This document shows, in pieces, positions 51,267 through 59,068 of a stretch of DNA of 64,000 bases; positions within the stretch are counted from its first letter, which is position 1, and every line of letters starts with the position of its first letter. The notes under the pieces are model-generated. The model saw only the letters and a program-made list of their open reading frames with translations. It did not search any database and was not told the DNA's origin. Origin of the DNA: Paenibacillus xylanexedens (GTDB lineage: Bacteria; Bacillota; Bacilli; Paenibacillales; Paenibacillaceae); assembly GCF_007680605.1 (NCBI RefSeq), contig NZ_VEIO01000004.1:146094-210093 (forward strand). Reading direction: 5' to 3'. The translations under genes and the position numbers were made by a program.

Positions 51267-52070
51267 TTGAAAAAGACATCATGGGTATCCAAATTAACAT
51301 CTGCTATGGCAACAGGTGCAGCAGCATTCCTGCTGTTCTCTGGATTAGCCAGCGCTCACGTCACGGTAAATCCGTCCGTCGCACAAACGAGTGCATGGCA
51401 GACGTATACGATTAAAATACCGTCCGAGAAAGAGTTGCCAACAACTAAAATTACACTCAAAATTCCAGAGGGTGTTGCATTTAAGCAATATCAGCCGCTG
51501 GCTGGATGGAAGATCACAACCGAGAAAAATGATTCTAACGAAGTAACCTCAATCACTTGGGAGATTGATGGAGATAACCAAGGGATTCTGGCTGGACAGT
51601 TCCAACAGTTTAACTTTGTTGCACAGAACCCAAAGACAGAAACAGAAGTCGCATGGGATGCCTTCCAATATTACAGTGATGGCAGCATTGTAGAGTGGAC
51701 AGGCCAGCCGGGGGCAAACTCTCCTCACAGCATCACAACCATCAGCGAAGACCCGGCAGCTGCCGGTAATGCCGCAACAGGCGGTGACCACCATAGTGCT
51801 GACGGAACAAGTGATGGGCATGACAGTGCAGGTACTGCCGGTACCGCGACAGGTGACAAAGCCTCTGACACTGCGACCGATGGCAAAAAGGGAAATGATG
51901 ACACCACTCTCGGCGATGCTCTCTCCGATACGGTAACAGGTCAACCGAATAACACGGATTCCGATGCAGGTACGTTGAAGCTACAACAAGCAACGTTAAT
52001 CGTATCGATCCTGGCTCTGATCATGTCCTTCCTGGGCATCGCACTGGCCACTCGCCGCAAAAAACGTTAA
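51267..52070 (+). CDS. ycnI: YcnI family copper-associated protein (DUF1775)
   Basis: 267 residues from a TTG at 51267 behind AGAGGGG. Signal peptide ending at ASA, so the mature protein starts HVTVNPS. In characterised YcnI this N-terminal His and a conserved Trp bind Cu(II). The DUF1775 domain covers about 32-160 with PEGVAFKQYQPLAGWKI and WDAFQYYSDGSIVEWTG. A long Gly/Ala/Thr/Asp-rich linker with some His precedes a C-terminal membrane anchor and RRKKR. Probably an extracytoplasmic copper chaperone working with YcnJ. Confidence 0.9.
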   Translation: MKKTSWVSKLTSAMATGAAAFLLFSGLASAHVTVNPSVAQTSAWQTYTIKIPSEKELPTTKITLKIPEGVAFKQYQPLAGWKITTEKNDSNEVTSITWEIDGDNQGILAGQFQQFNFVAQNPKTETEVAWDAFQYYSDGSIVEWTGQPGANSPHSITTISEDPAAAGNAATGGDHHSADGTSDGHDSAGTAGTATGDKASDTATDGKKGNDDTTLGDALSDTVTGQPNNTDSDAGTLKLQQATLIVSILALIMSFLGIALATRRKKR

Positions 52071-52121
52071 TCTGCAGTTCTCTTCTCCGGGGTCACCCGA
52101 GGAGAACATTGTAAAAAGATT

Positions 52122-52178
52122 CAAAAAAGGAGTTTGCAGCAAACGGGATAGCCTCGTTTATGCTGCAAACTCCTTTTT
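52122..52178. terminator. Bidirectional terminator after ycnI
   Basis: AAAAAGGAGTTTGCAGCA / TGCTGCAAACTCCTTTTT, an 18-bp near-perfect stem with A/T runs on both sides, between the convergent ycnI and WXG-protein genes. Confidence 0.9.
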
Positions 52179-52258
52179 GGGTTAACTCATATCTAGAATC
52201 CAGATGACTTGCCGTGTACACTACATGTGCCATCCGCAATATGGCACCCCGTTGCATG

Positions 52259-52531
52259 CTAACGTTGCTGATCCGTTTGAATCATAAATTCAATGTACTG
52301 GATCAGACTTTTTTTCTGCATCTCGATGGATTGGATACGCTTCGCAAGGCCTGCGAAAAACTCTTCAATCTGTTGCCTCGTATGATCCGCAGATTGTCCT
52401 TTCCAGTCGTTCAGACGGCTGTACAGCGCTCTAGCCTCCTGCTCATCTGCTTGCATGCGAACCAGTAGCTGTGACAGCTCCTTCTCCGCAATTCGCAGGT
52501 CGTTCAGTTCCACCAGCAATTGTCCGCTCAT
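52259..52531 (-). CDS. Small WXG100/Lap-like helical protein
   Basis: 90 residues, almost entirely helical, with a central WKG at 43-45 between two helices (EKELSQLLVRMQADEQEARA and TRQQIEEFFAGLAKRI). Size and a central W-x-G turn are the hallmarks of the WXG100/Esx superfamily and of LXG-associated partner proteins. It is encoded 73 bases after the lipase gene with its own GGGGGAGGG site. Probably helps target the lipase to a type VII secretion machine; no secretion-machine gene lies in this window. Confidence 0.7.
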   Translation of the reverse strand: MSGQLLVELNDLRIAEKELSQLLVRMQADEQEARALYSRLNDWKGQSADHTRQQIEEFFAGLAKRIQSIEMQKKSLIQYIEFMIQTDQQR

Positions 52532-52604
52532 TGGTGTATCCCTCCCCCTCAGTGCACGTTCTCACCTTGAACTCAACTCAAACTCTCCAGCCTGCCATTT
52601 CACG

Positions 52605-53942
52605 TTAGTTAAAATGCACCGGACTCTCATCCGCCTGCCGGAAAGCCTCCGCCTTTTCCTCAATAAAGTTCAGGAACTGACTCGTATGCTTCATATGCCA
52701 CGTGCTCAGCTCCTGGATGGATGCATCCAAGTGGGTCACAATAGGCTCCAGTCTGCGGCTTCGGCTTGTATGCAAATACTGGGCCATACGTGTCCGCACC
52801 TGATTCAGCTCGGCATTGCACTGCTGGGCATTCTGTTTCCAGCGGGAAGCTACACTTTTCAGTTCTTCCGGGGTAACCTGGATTAGACCTGATCCCAGTG
52901 CGGCGGCCGCACCTCTGCCTGCACCGCCTCTCAGCCCCATTGGACCTACCGCTTTGCTTAGTGGTCCCAGATTCTCCATGAGTCTTGGCGAATAACGAAC
53001 CCGCTCACCCGTGATCGGATCATACAAATCGTTGGAAATATAACCGTTCTTGAAGTCATACTGATCCAGGCTGTGGTAGTTTTCTCCGCCAAATGTATTC
53101 TTGATTTTATCAATCAGACTTACACCGTTATTGGCATCTGCGTAATTCGAATCAATATAATACGTAGAACCTACATGACGATCATATCCGCCTAACGTTC
53201 CGCTCGCGACCAGATCGCCCGGGCTCGCATAGTTCGTGACTTGGCCATCCAACTCACCCGCCTCAACCCGTCGACGCATTTCAGGAGTCAAGTTACCCAT
53301 AACTGAAGGTGCACTGAATGTAACCGCGGGAAGACCTGTATAAGCGGAAGCGTACTGTGCATCTCCACCTCCGAGAGAGTGTCCTGTCAGAGAGAAATTC
53401 AGATCGCCATACTTTTCTTTCATATGGTTCGCGTAATCTTCGGACTGATACATCTGGTTCGCCCAGCCTGTAGGCGAATAGGTTTTTTCGATATCCTTTA
53501 CGCGATCACCCGTCCAGTTTTGTACATCCCTTACCCGGTCGCCGGCCCAGTTCTCCACTTTGGAGATACCTGTGGAATCTTTGATATTCTGAACGCCTCT
53601 ATCGAGCCAATCGGGTGTCAGGTTGTCTACAAATTGTGCCGCGTTCTGTTGCCCTTTGCGGATCAATTCTCCGCCCCCGATGCGTCCATCCATCACCAAG
53701 TCAGGCACCGAACGGTCCAAAGACGCACTTCCCTCGGTTCCCCGATAGGCAATGACCGCCTCCTTGGTCTCCGGATTATAGAACGTCACGGCGTCAAAAC
53801 CGGAAAATTTATTGCTCTCTGTACCCTCCAGCACTTCCCAGCCAGGAAGCTCCGTTAGACGGTCACCTGCCTTTTGATCCTGATAGGCTAACTCCGATAA
53901 GGTTTTGTACGTTTCATCATCGATGTTCCTGCCGTTACTCAA
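52605..53942 (-). CDS. Lipase (class 3-like) with C-terminal WXG-like domain: probable type VII effector
   Basis: 445 residues from a TTG behind GGGAGGTG. The N-terminal alpha/beta-hydrolase covers about 1-300. The nucleophile is Ser189 in GHSLGGG, with Asp243 (ASPGDLV) and His290 (NYHSLDQ) as likely triad partners. A tandem repeat NWAGDRVRDVQ / NWTGDRVKDIE spans 131-152. A Gly/Ala-rich link at about 337-352 leads to a helical domain at 354-437 (VTPEELKSVASRWKQNAQQ) resembling WXG100/LXG targeting domains. No signal peptide. This N-lipase/C-targeting order matches the reverse-domain toxin TslA of Staphylococcus aureus. A lipoprotein gene precedes it and a WXG protein gene follows. Confidence 0.8.
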   Translation of the reverse strand: MSNGRNIDDETYKTLSELAYQDQKAGDRLTELPGWEVLEGTESNKFSGFDAVTFYNPETKEAVIAYRGTEGSASLDRSVPDLVMDGRIGGGELIRKGQQNAAQFVDNLTPDWLDRGVQNIKDSTGISKVENWAGDRVRDVQNWTGDRVKDIEKTYSPTGWANQMYQSEDYANHMKEKYGDLNFSLTGHSLGGGDAQYASAYTGLPAVTFSAPSVMGNLTPEMRRRVEAGELDGQVTNYASPGDLVASGTLGGYDRHVGSTYYIDSNYADANNGVSLIDKIKNTFGGENYHSLDQYDFKNGYISNDLYDPITGERVRYSPRLMENLGPLSKAVGPMGLRGGAGRGAAAALGSGLIQVTPEELKSVASRWKQNAQQCNAELNQVRTRMAQYLHTSRSRRLEPIVTHLDASIQELSTWHMKHTSQFLNFIEEKAEAFRQADESPVHFN

Positions 53943-53959
53943 TCACTGCACCTCCCTTT

Positions 53960-54388
53960 TTATTTGGCGTATGGATCATGTCCTTTAGCTTTAATGACTT
54001 CCTCGAGCTCGGGACTAATCACGAGATTTTTGGTGATTTTTTTCTTGTAATCGTACGATATGCCAAAACTCTGATCCTCATGATCCTTCACATGCCCTTT
54101 CAGTCCGATCTGCGACATCGCCATCTCTGGCAGCAGTTCCTTGCTTGTAACGACCACATCCAGTTCAAACTTTTCTTTGAAGTGCTGCACCACAACCTTC
54201 TCAGCCTCCTGGTACAACGCCTGTTTCTCACTTTCTGTCATCTTCTGACACCCTCCCAGCAATATAGTGAACACCATCATCAGTGCGAATAAACTTCTCA
54301 TCCATTTCGTGCGCGGAATAGCAATTCCCCCTTTTGGCTCAAACCTGTGTAAGTAAAGAGCGCCCCCTTCACCTGTTACATGCATCAT
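53960..54388 (-). CDS. Small lipoprotein, probable immunity partner of the lipase
   Basis: Up to 142 residues; the mature part begins at the lipobox Cys in FTILLGGCQ. The rest (about 95 residues, VVVQHFKEKFELDVVVTSKE and SQIGLKGHVKDHEDQSFGISY) resembles DUF1433-type lipoproteins, which act as immunity proteins to type VII lipases. The start is unresolved. An ATG at 54301 gives a compact signal peptide but lacks a Shine-Dalgarno. AAAAGGGGG lies near 54332 with only ATT codons in frame behind it. The furthest ATG (54388) also lacks a site. It lies 17 bases upstream of the lipase gene, same strand. Confidence 0.65.
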   Translation of the reverse strand: MMHVTGEGGALYLHRFEPKGGIAIPRTKWMRSLFALMMVFTILLGGCQKMTESEKQALYQEAEKVVVQHFKEKFELDVVVTSKELLPEMAMSQIGLKGHVKDHEDQSFGISYDYKKKITKNLVISPELEEVIKAKGHDPYAK

Positions 54389-54690
54389 AGTACAAAATCA
54401 ACATAAGACACATCGGCTCACAGGAGCGTTTTCCTGAAACTTTTCTCCTAGTTGATTCATACCTATATTTGGGTGTATATTACCCGCTTCTAAGACTGTT
54501 GTACCAATTAGAACCTAACTTTTTCCATATGAAAAACAAAAAACTTTCTTCCGAACACCGGCTGGTGTCAAAAAGAAAGCCTGCTTTGTTTACGATATTT
54601 CCCTAAAGCTCGAATTTTTCTAAAAAAGAGCCTGCTCTGCACACGAGCGGCTCTTCTTGCTGGCTAGCCGGATCGGCCCGGCCTTCCCTT
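54389..54690. other. Intergenic region before DUF445 gene end
   Basis: About 300 bases with no gene. It holds the DUF445 terminator and an imperfect hairpin near 54545-54585 (CTTTCTT / AAGAAAG with ACACC / GGTGT). The promoter for the lipoprotein-lipase unit should lie near 54400-54480. Confidence 0.5.
54622..54656 (-). terminator. Terminator after the DUF445 gene
   Basis: Minus strand AAGAGCC / GGCTCTT with inner GCTC / GAGC, followed by TTTTTAG; about 35 bases past the stop at 54691. Confidence 0.85.
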
Positions 54691-55947
54691 TTATTCAAGT
54701 ACCATCCGTAGGGCGGTCAGTAAGACCCCGATAATAAATCCGGTCACCGCACCGTTGATCCGAATCCATTGCAGATCCTGACCTACTTTATCTTCAATCA
54801 GCGAGATGAGTGAAGCGTTATCCATTTTATCTACATTTTCGCGCACGAGATTCCCGATTTTAGAGTGATTTTTCTCCAGCAATGTGGTGACACCTTCTAC
54901 AATCTTGCCATTCATGCTTGTCATTAACGCATCATCTGCACGCAGATCAGCCAACACCTTCTCTATCGCAGGCAGTGCATAGGTGTCCACATAACGTCCA
55001 TCCTCCATCGCCACCAGTGCTTTATCCCGCATCTCGGTGAGCTTGTTCAGCACGGTTTCCTCCGCATTCCAGCCATCCAGCAGATTATTCTTCCACCCGT
55101 TAAGGCCATCCTGCACAGCTTCGCTCACCGCAAGACGCATGGCCTGTGTACGAAGTATATCCAGCACTTTGTAACGCAGCGCACTGCCTTCCCGTTTCAT
55201 ATCCTCTACCCGGTCAAAAAGATATCCTTGGATAATGCCGCCCAGACGGTCTTCATTCAAATAACCCATGAACGCATTCATTGCAAACTGCATGAGTCCA
55301 TTCATCTGGATACCACTAATCGCCTTCATGCCACTTTCACCCAGAAACAGAATCGTTTCCGGTTTGACCAGCCACTCCTCTGCCTGTTTCAGCGCATAAT
55401 CCAAAGCCTGGGCATCATACCCTCGCTCCGTTACCTGTACAGCAGCCCGTTCGAGAATCGGCCCCAAGTCAAACGCTCCGGCCTGTGACTTGATCTCTTT
55501 GGAAACCATCGGAGCGATCTGCTCCAGCGGAAGTCCCGCCAAGATACGTTTGCACAACGTATCAATCATGGTTTTGATGCCGTCACTATGCAGCTCTCGG
55601 CCCAAAGTATCCAGCACGATCTCAGCTGCTTTGAAGCCAGCAATTTTTTCCGTAATGCTGTCCTTGTTGAGCAGATTATTCTCCACAGCGGAGACCAGAC
55701 CTTCCGTCATCTTATCCCGGTTCTTCGGCAGTAATGCCGTATGGGGAATCGGAATACCTAGCGGATGGCGGAACAGCGCAGTGACCGCGAACCAATCCGC
55801 AAGTCCACCCACGAGTCCTGCTTCAAACGAACCTACCAGCAGTTTACCTACCGGCACCCCCTGGAATGGCAATGATGCTGCGAAACCTGCTCCCATAATG
55901 ACGAGAGACCAGGCTGCTGCCGTTTTGGTTTTTTTAGGTTTAGCCAT
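54691..55947 (-). CDS. DUF445 family membrane protein
   Basis: 418 residues. Two N-terminal hydrophobic segments (about 12-30 and 34-55), then VGGLADWFAVTALFRHPLGIPIPHTALLP (core GGLADWFAVTALFRHPLG at about 47-64), which is the signature of DUF445. A long alpha-helical middle follows, with a C-terminal membrane helix (ITGAVTGF-like NGAVTGFIIGVLLTALRMVL). Bacillus YheB is related. Function unknown; a role at the cell envelope is likely from topology. AAAGGAG Shine-Dalgarno. Confidence 0.87.
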   Translation of the reverse strand: MAKPKKTKTAAAWSLVIMGAGFAASLPFQGVPVGKLLVGSFEAGLVGGLADWFAVTALFRHPLGIPIPHTALLPKNRDKMTEGLVSAVENNLLNKDSITEKIAGFKAAEIVLDTLGRELHSDGIKTMIDTLCKRILAGLPLEQIAPMVSKEIKSQAGAFDLGPILERAAVQVTERGYDAQALDYALKQAEEWLVKPETILFLGESGMKAISGIQMNGLMQFAMNAFMGYLNEDRLGGIIQGYLFDRVEDMKREGSALRYKVLDILRTQAMRLAVSEAVQDGLNGWKNNLLDGWNAEETVLNKLTEMRDKALVAMEDGRYVDTYALPAIEKVLADLRADDALMTSMNGKIVEGVTTLLEKNHSKIGNLVRENVDKMDNASLISLIEDKVGQDLQWIRINGAVTGFIIGVLLTALRMVLE

Positions 55948-56346
55948 GATTAATTTGCTCCTTTATCGTTAATCGCGCGGGCTCGACTTGTCATACGAGA
56001 TCACTACGCTTGATTGATTTTGATTATGTAAAAGCATACGGACTCTACGTTTGAATCCATTCCTCTAACCGCTATCCCCTCAGAATTATAATGATGGATC
56101 TATAAAATACAATTCGTTCTTTTTTCGTATACTTCATCTTATCACCCACAAGCGTCAAAACCAAACCTCTGCCTGGCGAAAAAGGATAAAACAGGGGCTT
56201 TTCGCGTGAAGCTTGCCCACCCGTATTTAAAGAGAGGAAAACTTTAGTATAATAAAAAGTGACAGCCTGTCAGCAACCGGTTGGCTGCCCGAACCCAGGG
56301 TAATAACTTCATGTTGACCTAAGAATCAGAGGAGGAATGACAGATC
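55948..56346. other. Intergenic region upstream of the aldo/keto reductase gene
   Basis: About 400 bases between divergent genes. A/T-rich with TATAAT near 56247 as a possible -10 for the reductase gene, and a small palindrome CAACCGGTTG near 56274. No repeat copy, gene or riboswitch was recognised. Confidence 0.45.
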
Positions 56347-57174
56347 ATGAAACACGTTCAGGACACAGCCACACTCAATAATGGAGTCAAGATGCCATGG
56401 CTTGGCTTTGGCGTATTCAAAGTGAAAGACGGGGATGAGGTTGTAAATGCCGTCAAAACAGCGATAGAAGCCGGGTACCGCAGCATCGATACCGCCAAAG
56501 TATATAATAACGAATCCGGTGTCGCTCAAGGCATCCGTGAATCTGGCATTGCTCGTGAAGATTTGTTTATCACAACCAAAGTATGGAACAGTGACCAAGG
56601 CTACGAGAGCACACTTGCCGCTTTCGAAGAAAGCATGCAACGTCTGGAGCTTGAATATCTTGATCTTTACTTGATCCACTGGCCTGTCAAAGGCAAATAT
56701 AAAGATACGTGGAGAGCGCTGGAAAAGCTCTATAAAGAAGGCCGTGTTCGCGCCATCGGCGTGAGTAACTTCCAGATTCATCACCTGGAAGACCTCTTGA
56801 TGGATGCCACCGTCAAACCTGCGGTCAATCAGGTCGAGCTTCACCCTCTACTGACCCAGAAGGAGCTACGGGACTACTGCAGTGCGCATGAGATTCAGAT
56901 TGAAGCCTGGTCTCCACTTGGACAAGGTAATCTGATGGAGCATCCTTTGCTCCAGGATATCGCTACCAAATACGGCAAGTCTCCGGCACAAGTCATCTTG
57001 CGCTGGGATCTGCAAAACGGCATCGTGACCATCCCGAAATCGGTAACACCTGAGCGCATTCACGCCAATACCGAGCTATATGATTTCGAGTTAACAGCCG
57101 AGGAGATTGAACAGATTAACGGTCTGAATGAGCATAAGCGTTTCGGTTCCGATCCGGACAATTTTAACTTTTAA
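56347..57174 (+). CDS. Aldo/keto reductase
   Basis: 275 residues, a full AKR TIM barrel. The catalytic tetrad is visible: Asp and Tyr in RSIDTAKVYNNESG (about 47-60), Lys in FITTKVWN (about 77) and His in YLIHWPVKG (about 110). The NADPH-binding end is IPKSVTPERIHANTELYDFELT (core IPKSVTPERI near 233). Close in type to Bacillus YvgN/YtbE, NADPH-dependent reductases of methylglyoxal and other aldehydes. GGAGGAATG Shine-Dalgarno. Single gene ending at a bidirectional terminator. Confidence 0.94.
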   Translation: MKHVQDTATLNNGVKMPWLGFGVFKVKDGDEVVNAVKTAIEAGYRSIDTAKVYNNESGVAQGIRESGIAREDLFITTKVWNSDQGYESTLAAFEESMQRLELEYLDLYLIHWPVKGKYKDTWRALEKLYKEGRVRAIGVSNFQIHHLEDLLMDATVKPAVNQVELHPLLTQKELRDYCSAHEIQIEAWSPLGQGNLMEHPLLQDIATKYGKSPAQVILRWDLQNGIVTIPKSVTPERIHANTELYDFELTAEEIEQINGLNEHKRFGSDPDNFNF

Positions 57175-57246
57175 GAGCGTTATCCCGTCCAGATCAGATC
57201 CGGCAACCTCCAACAAGATTTGCGTCATTCTAACAGCATAGTTAAC

Positions 57247-57289
57247 AAAAGGGACGAAGCAGAGTTAATCCCCCGCCTCGTCCCTTTTG
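57247..57289. terminator. Bidirectional terminator between reductase and cupin genes
   Basis: AAAAGGGACGA / TCGTCCCTTTT, an 11-bp stem with a loop of about 20 bases, between convergent genes. Confidence 0.88.
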
Positions 57290-57312
57290 TTATGCAATCC
57301 TGATTAACATGC

Positions 57313-57771
57313 TTATCCTTTGGATACCAGTTTGAAATCATCAAAATGAAAGCCTGGCGCTACGACGCAAGTGACCAGAACCGGCTCATCGCCCAGTGGC
57401 CGCGCCGTCTGCCATACCCCTGCAGGCACAAGCACCTGCGGAGATTGCCCTGCCTCGATATCCATACCGAGAATCAGCACTTCCTCATTCTCCGGGTTTT
57501 CGCCGTTGCCACCCAATTTCAATTCAATTGGACTGCCACTGTGCCATAACCACAGCTCATCCGAAAGCACCGTGTGCCACTCGGAGATCTCATGAGCATG
57601 AAGCAAGAAATACGTTGAACTTGCTGAGAAGCGCGGACCAGAGTATGCGTCTGGCAATACGGATTGCGGGATTTGATAAGATGCTTTCCAAACTTCCTTA
57701 TACCAACCACCTTCAACGTGAGGCTGCATATCCAGCGCAGCTACGAGCGGTGATAATTCATGTGCTGTCAT
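57313..57771 (-). CDS. Cupin_5 (DUF985) family protein
   Basis: 152 residues from the ATG at 57771 (MTAHELSP) behind GGAAGG; an upstream frame to 57825 has no better signal. DUF985 features include LDMQPHVEGGWYKEVWKA (about 13), SSTYFLLHAHEISEWHTVLSDELWLWHSG (core FLLHAHEISEWH at about 55) and VPAGVWQTARPLG (about 115). A single-domain cupin with probable sugar- or metal-binding pocket; function unknown. Divergent from the AraC regulator gene. Confidence 0.87.
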   Translation of the reverse strand: MTAHELSPLVAALDMQPHVEGGWYKEVWKASYQIPQSVLPDAYSGPRFSASSTYFLLHAHEISEWHTVLSDELWLWHSGSPIELKLGGNGENPENEEVLILGMDIEAGQSPQVLVPAGVWQTARPLGDEPVLVTCVVAPGFHFDDFKLVSKG

Positions 57772-57969
57772 AACTTGTTTCCTTCCTTCCAATTCATTTT
57801 CGGGGATACTCCCAAACTGGAGCATGACCTCGCTCTCCCTACTCTAAAACAACATGAACGTTTTGTCACCTTTATAACGGGCATTCCTCCATTTGTCCAG
57901 CTTCTCCACGCTATACCCCCATCCCTAACGAATGATATCTATCTACACAAAAAGCAATCCCACTCTATA

Positions 57970-58007
57970 TGATAGCGTTTACAAAATTATCTACTTTCCG
58001 TTATGAT
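57970..58007 (+). promoter_or_regulatory. Promoter with overlapping cre site, AraC-regulator gene
   Basis: TGATAGCGTTTACA (57970-57983) matches the CcpA cre consensus TGWAARCGYTWNCW at 13 of 14 positions. It overlaps a -35 TTTACA (57978-57983), with TATGAT (58002-58007) 18 bases on. This predicts catabolite repression of the regulator gene. Confidence 0.7.
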
Positions 58008-58048
58008 ATGAGTATCAACGCCAAGCTGAAGTTGAGAGGAGTTGCCTA

Positions 58049-58900
58049 ATGAGTCTCATTGAGGATCGAATCGGACCCAAGTATCGGATTGGTGATTATG
58101 CCTTTACCATAGAATATATGCGAAGACATGACGGGAGTGCGATGCCGCAACCTCATGCTCACCCCTTTTACGAATTATATTACCTGCTCGAAGGTGAACG
58201 GGTATACTCCATGAATGGACAGATTTTGCCTGCGAGAAAAGGTGACCTGGTTCTCATCAACCCACATGACGTACACACTACATCCAAAGGCAACAAACCT
58301 GGCTTCGAACGGATTCTCATAGGTTTTTCGCCTGCTTTTGCCACCGGAATGGAGCTAGGCATCTGTGGCCTGTTGCCATTCAAATGCTCCAGCCTCCTCC
58401 GTCTTCCCGAGTCAGATCAGCCTGAGATTGAGCGTATCTTATGGAAGATGCTTCAGGAATGCAAAGAACGACGACCTCACTATGAGATTGCCGTACGTAG
58501 TCTGCTGGCTCAACTTCTGATTCTTGTCCATCGGGCACAGGAGGTTATCCGTGAATCCAATCCAGGCTCGCTACATCCGATGCAGGACAAGATCAGCGAG
58601 ATTGTAACCTATGTCAATAAACACTACACCGAACCGCTCACTTTGGAAGATGCAGCAGCCCGTTTTTATATCAGCCCTTCTTATCTCAGCCGAATGTTCA
58701 GCCGGCTTACCGGATTTCGCTTCAGCGAATATTTGCGTATCGTTCGAGTTCGAGAGGCACAGCGAAGATTACTTTCGACACAAGAGCGGGTTCAATTTAT
58801 CGCGGAAAAGGTCGGATTCGAGCATACCGCTCATTTTAACAAAACCTTTAAACAGATCACAGGCACAACGCCGCTGCGTTATCGCAAAGAGCATCGATGA
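58049..58900 (+). CDS. AraC family transcriptional regulator with N-terminal cupin
   Basis: 283 residues. The N-terminal cupin-type sensor at about 25-110 contains PQPHAHPFYELYYLLEGERVY, PARKGDLVLINPHDVH. Two helix-turn-helix motifs lie at about 180-283: LEDAAARFYISPSYLSRMFSRLTG, then IAEKVGFEHTAHFNKTFKQITGTTPLRYR (core FKQITGTTPLRYR). Such proteins regulate carbohydrate genes. It is convergent with the GH28 gene, a likely target. GAGGAG Shine-Dalgarno; cre site upstream. Confidence 0.92.
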   Translation: MSLIEDRIGPKYRIGDYAFTIEYMRRHDGSAMPQPHAHPFYELYYLLEGERVYSMNGQILPARKGDLVLINPHDVHTTSKGNKPGFERILIGFSPAFATGMELGICGLLPFKCSSLLRLPESDQPEIERILWKMLQECKERRPHYEIAVRSLLAQLLILVHRAQEVIRESNPGSLHPMQDKISEIVTYVNKHYTEPLTLEDAAARFYISPSYLSRMFSRLTGFRFSEYLRIVRVREAQRRLLSTQERVQFIAEKVGFEHTAHFNKTFKQITGTTPLRYRKEHR

Positions 58901-59068
58901 ATGTCACACGTTGTCCTGACCTGTTCTTCCTATACAAAACCAATCGGGCAGCCGTGCTCCAGCTCCAGTATGCGCCCTTCCCCATCTCAGGAGAAGTTCA
59001 GGCGATGACTGGACTGCATACATGGCTGCCCTATTACATTTCTATTAGGCACGAAAAAATCACACCGT

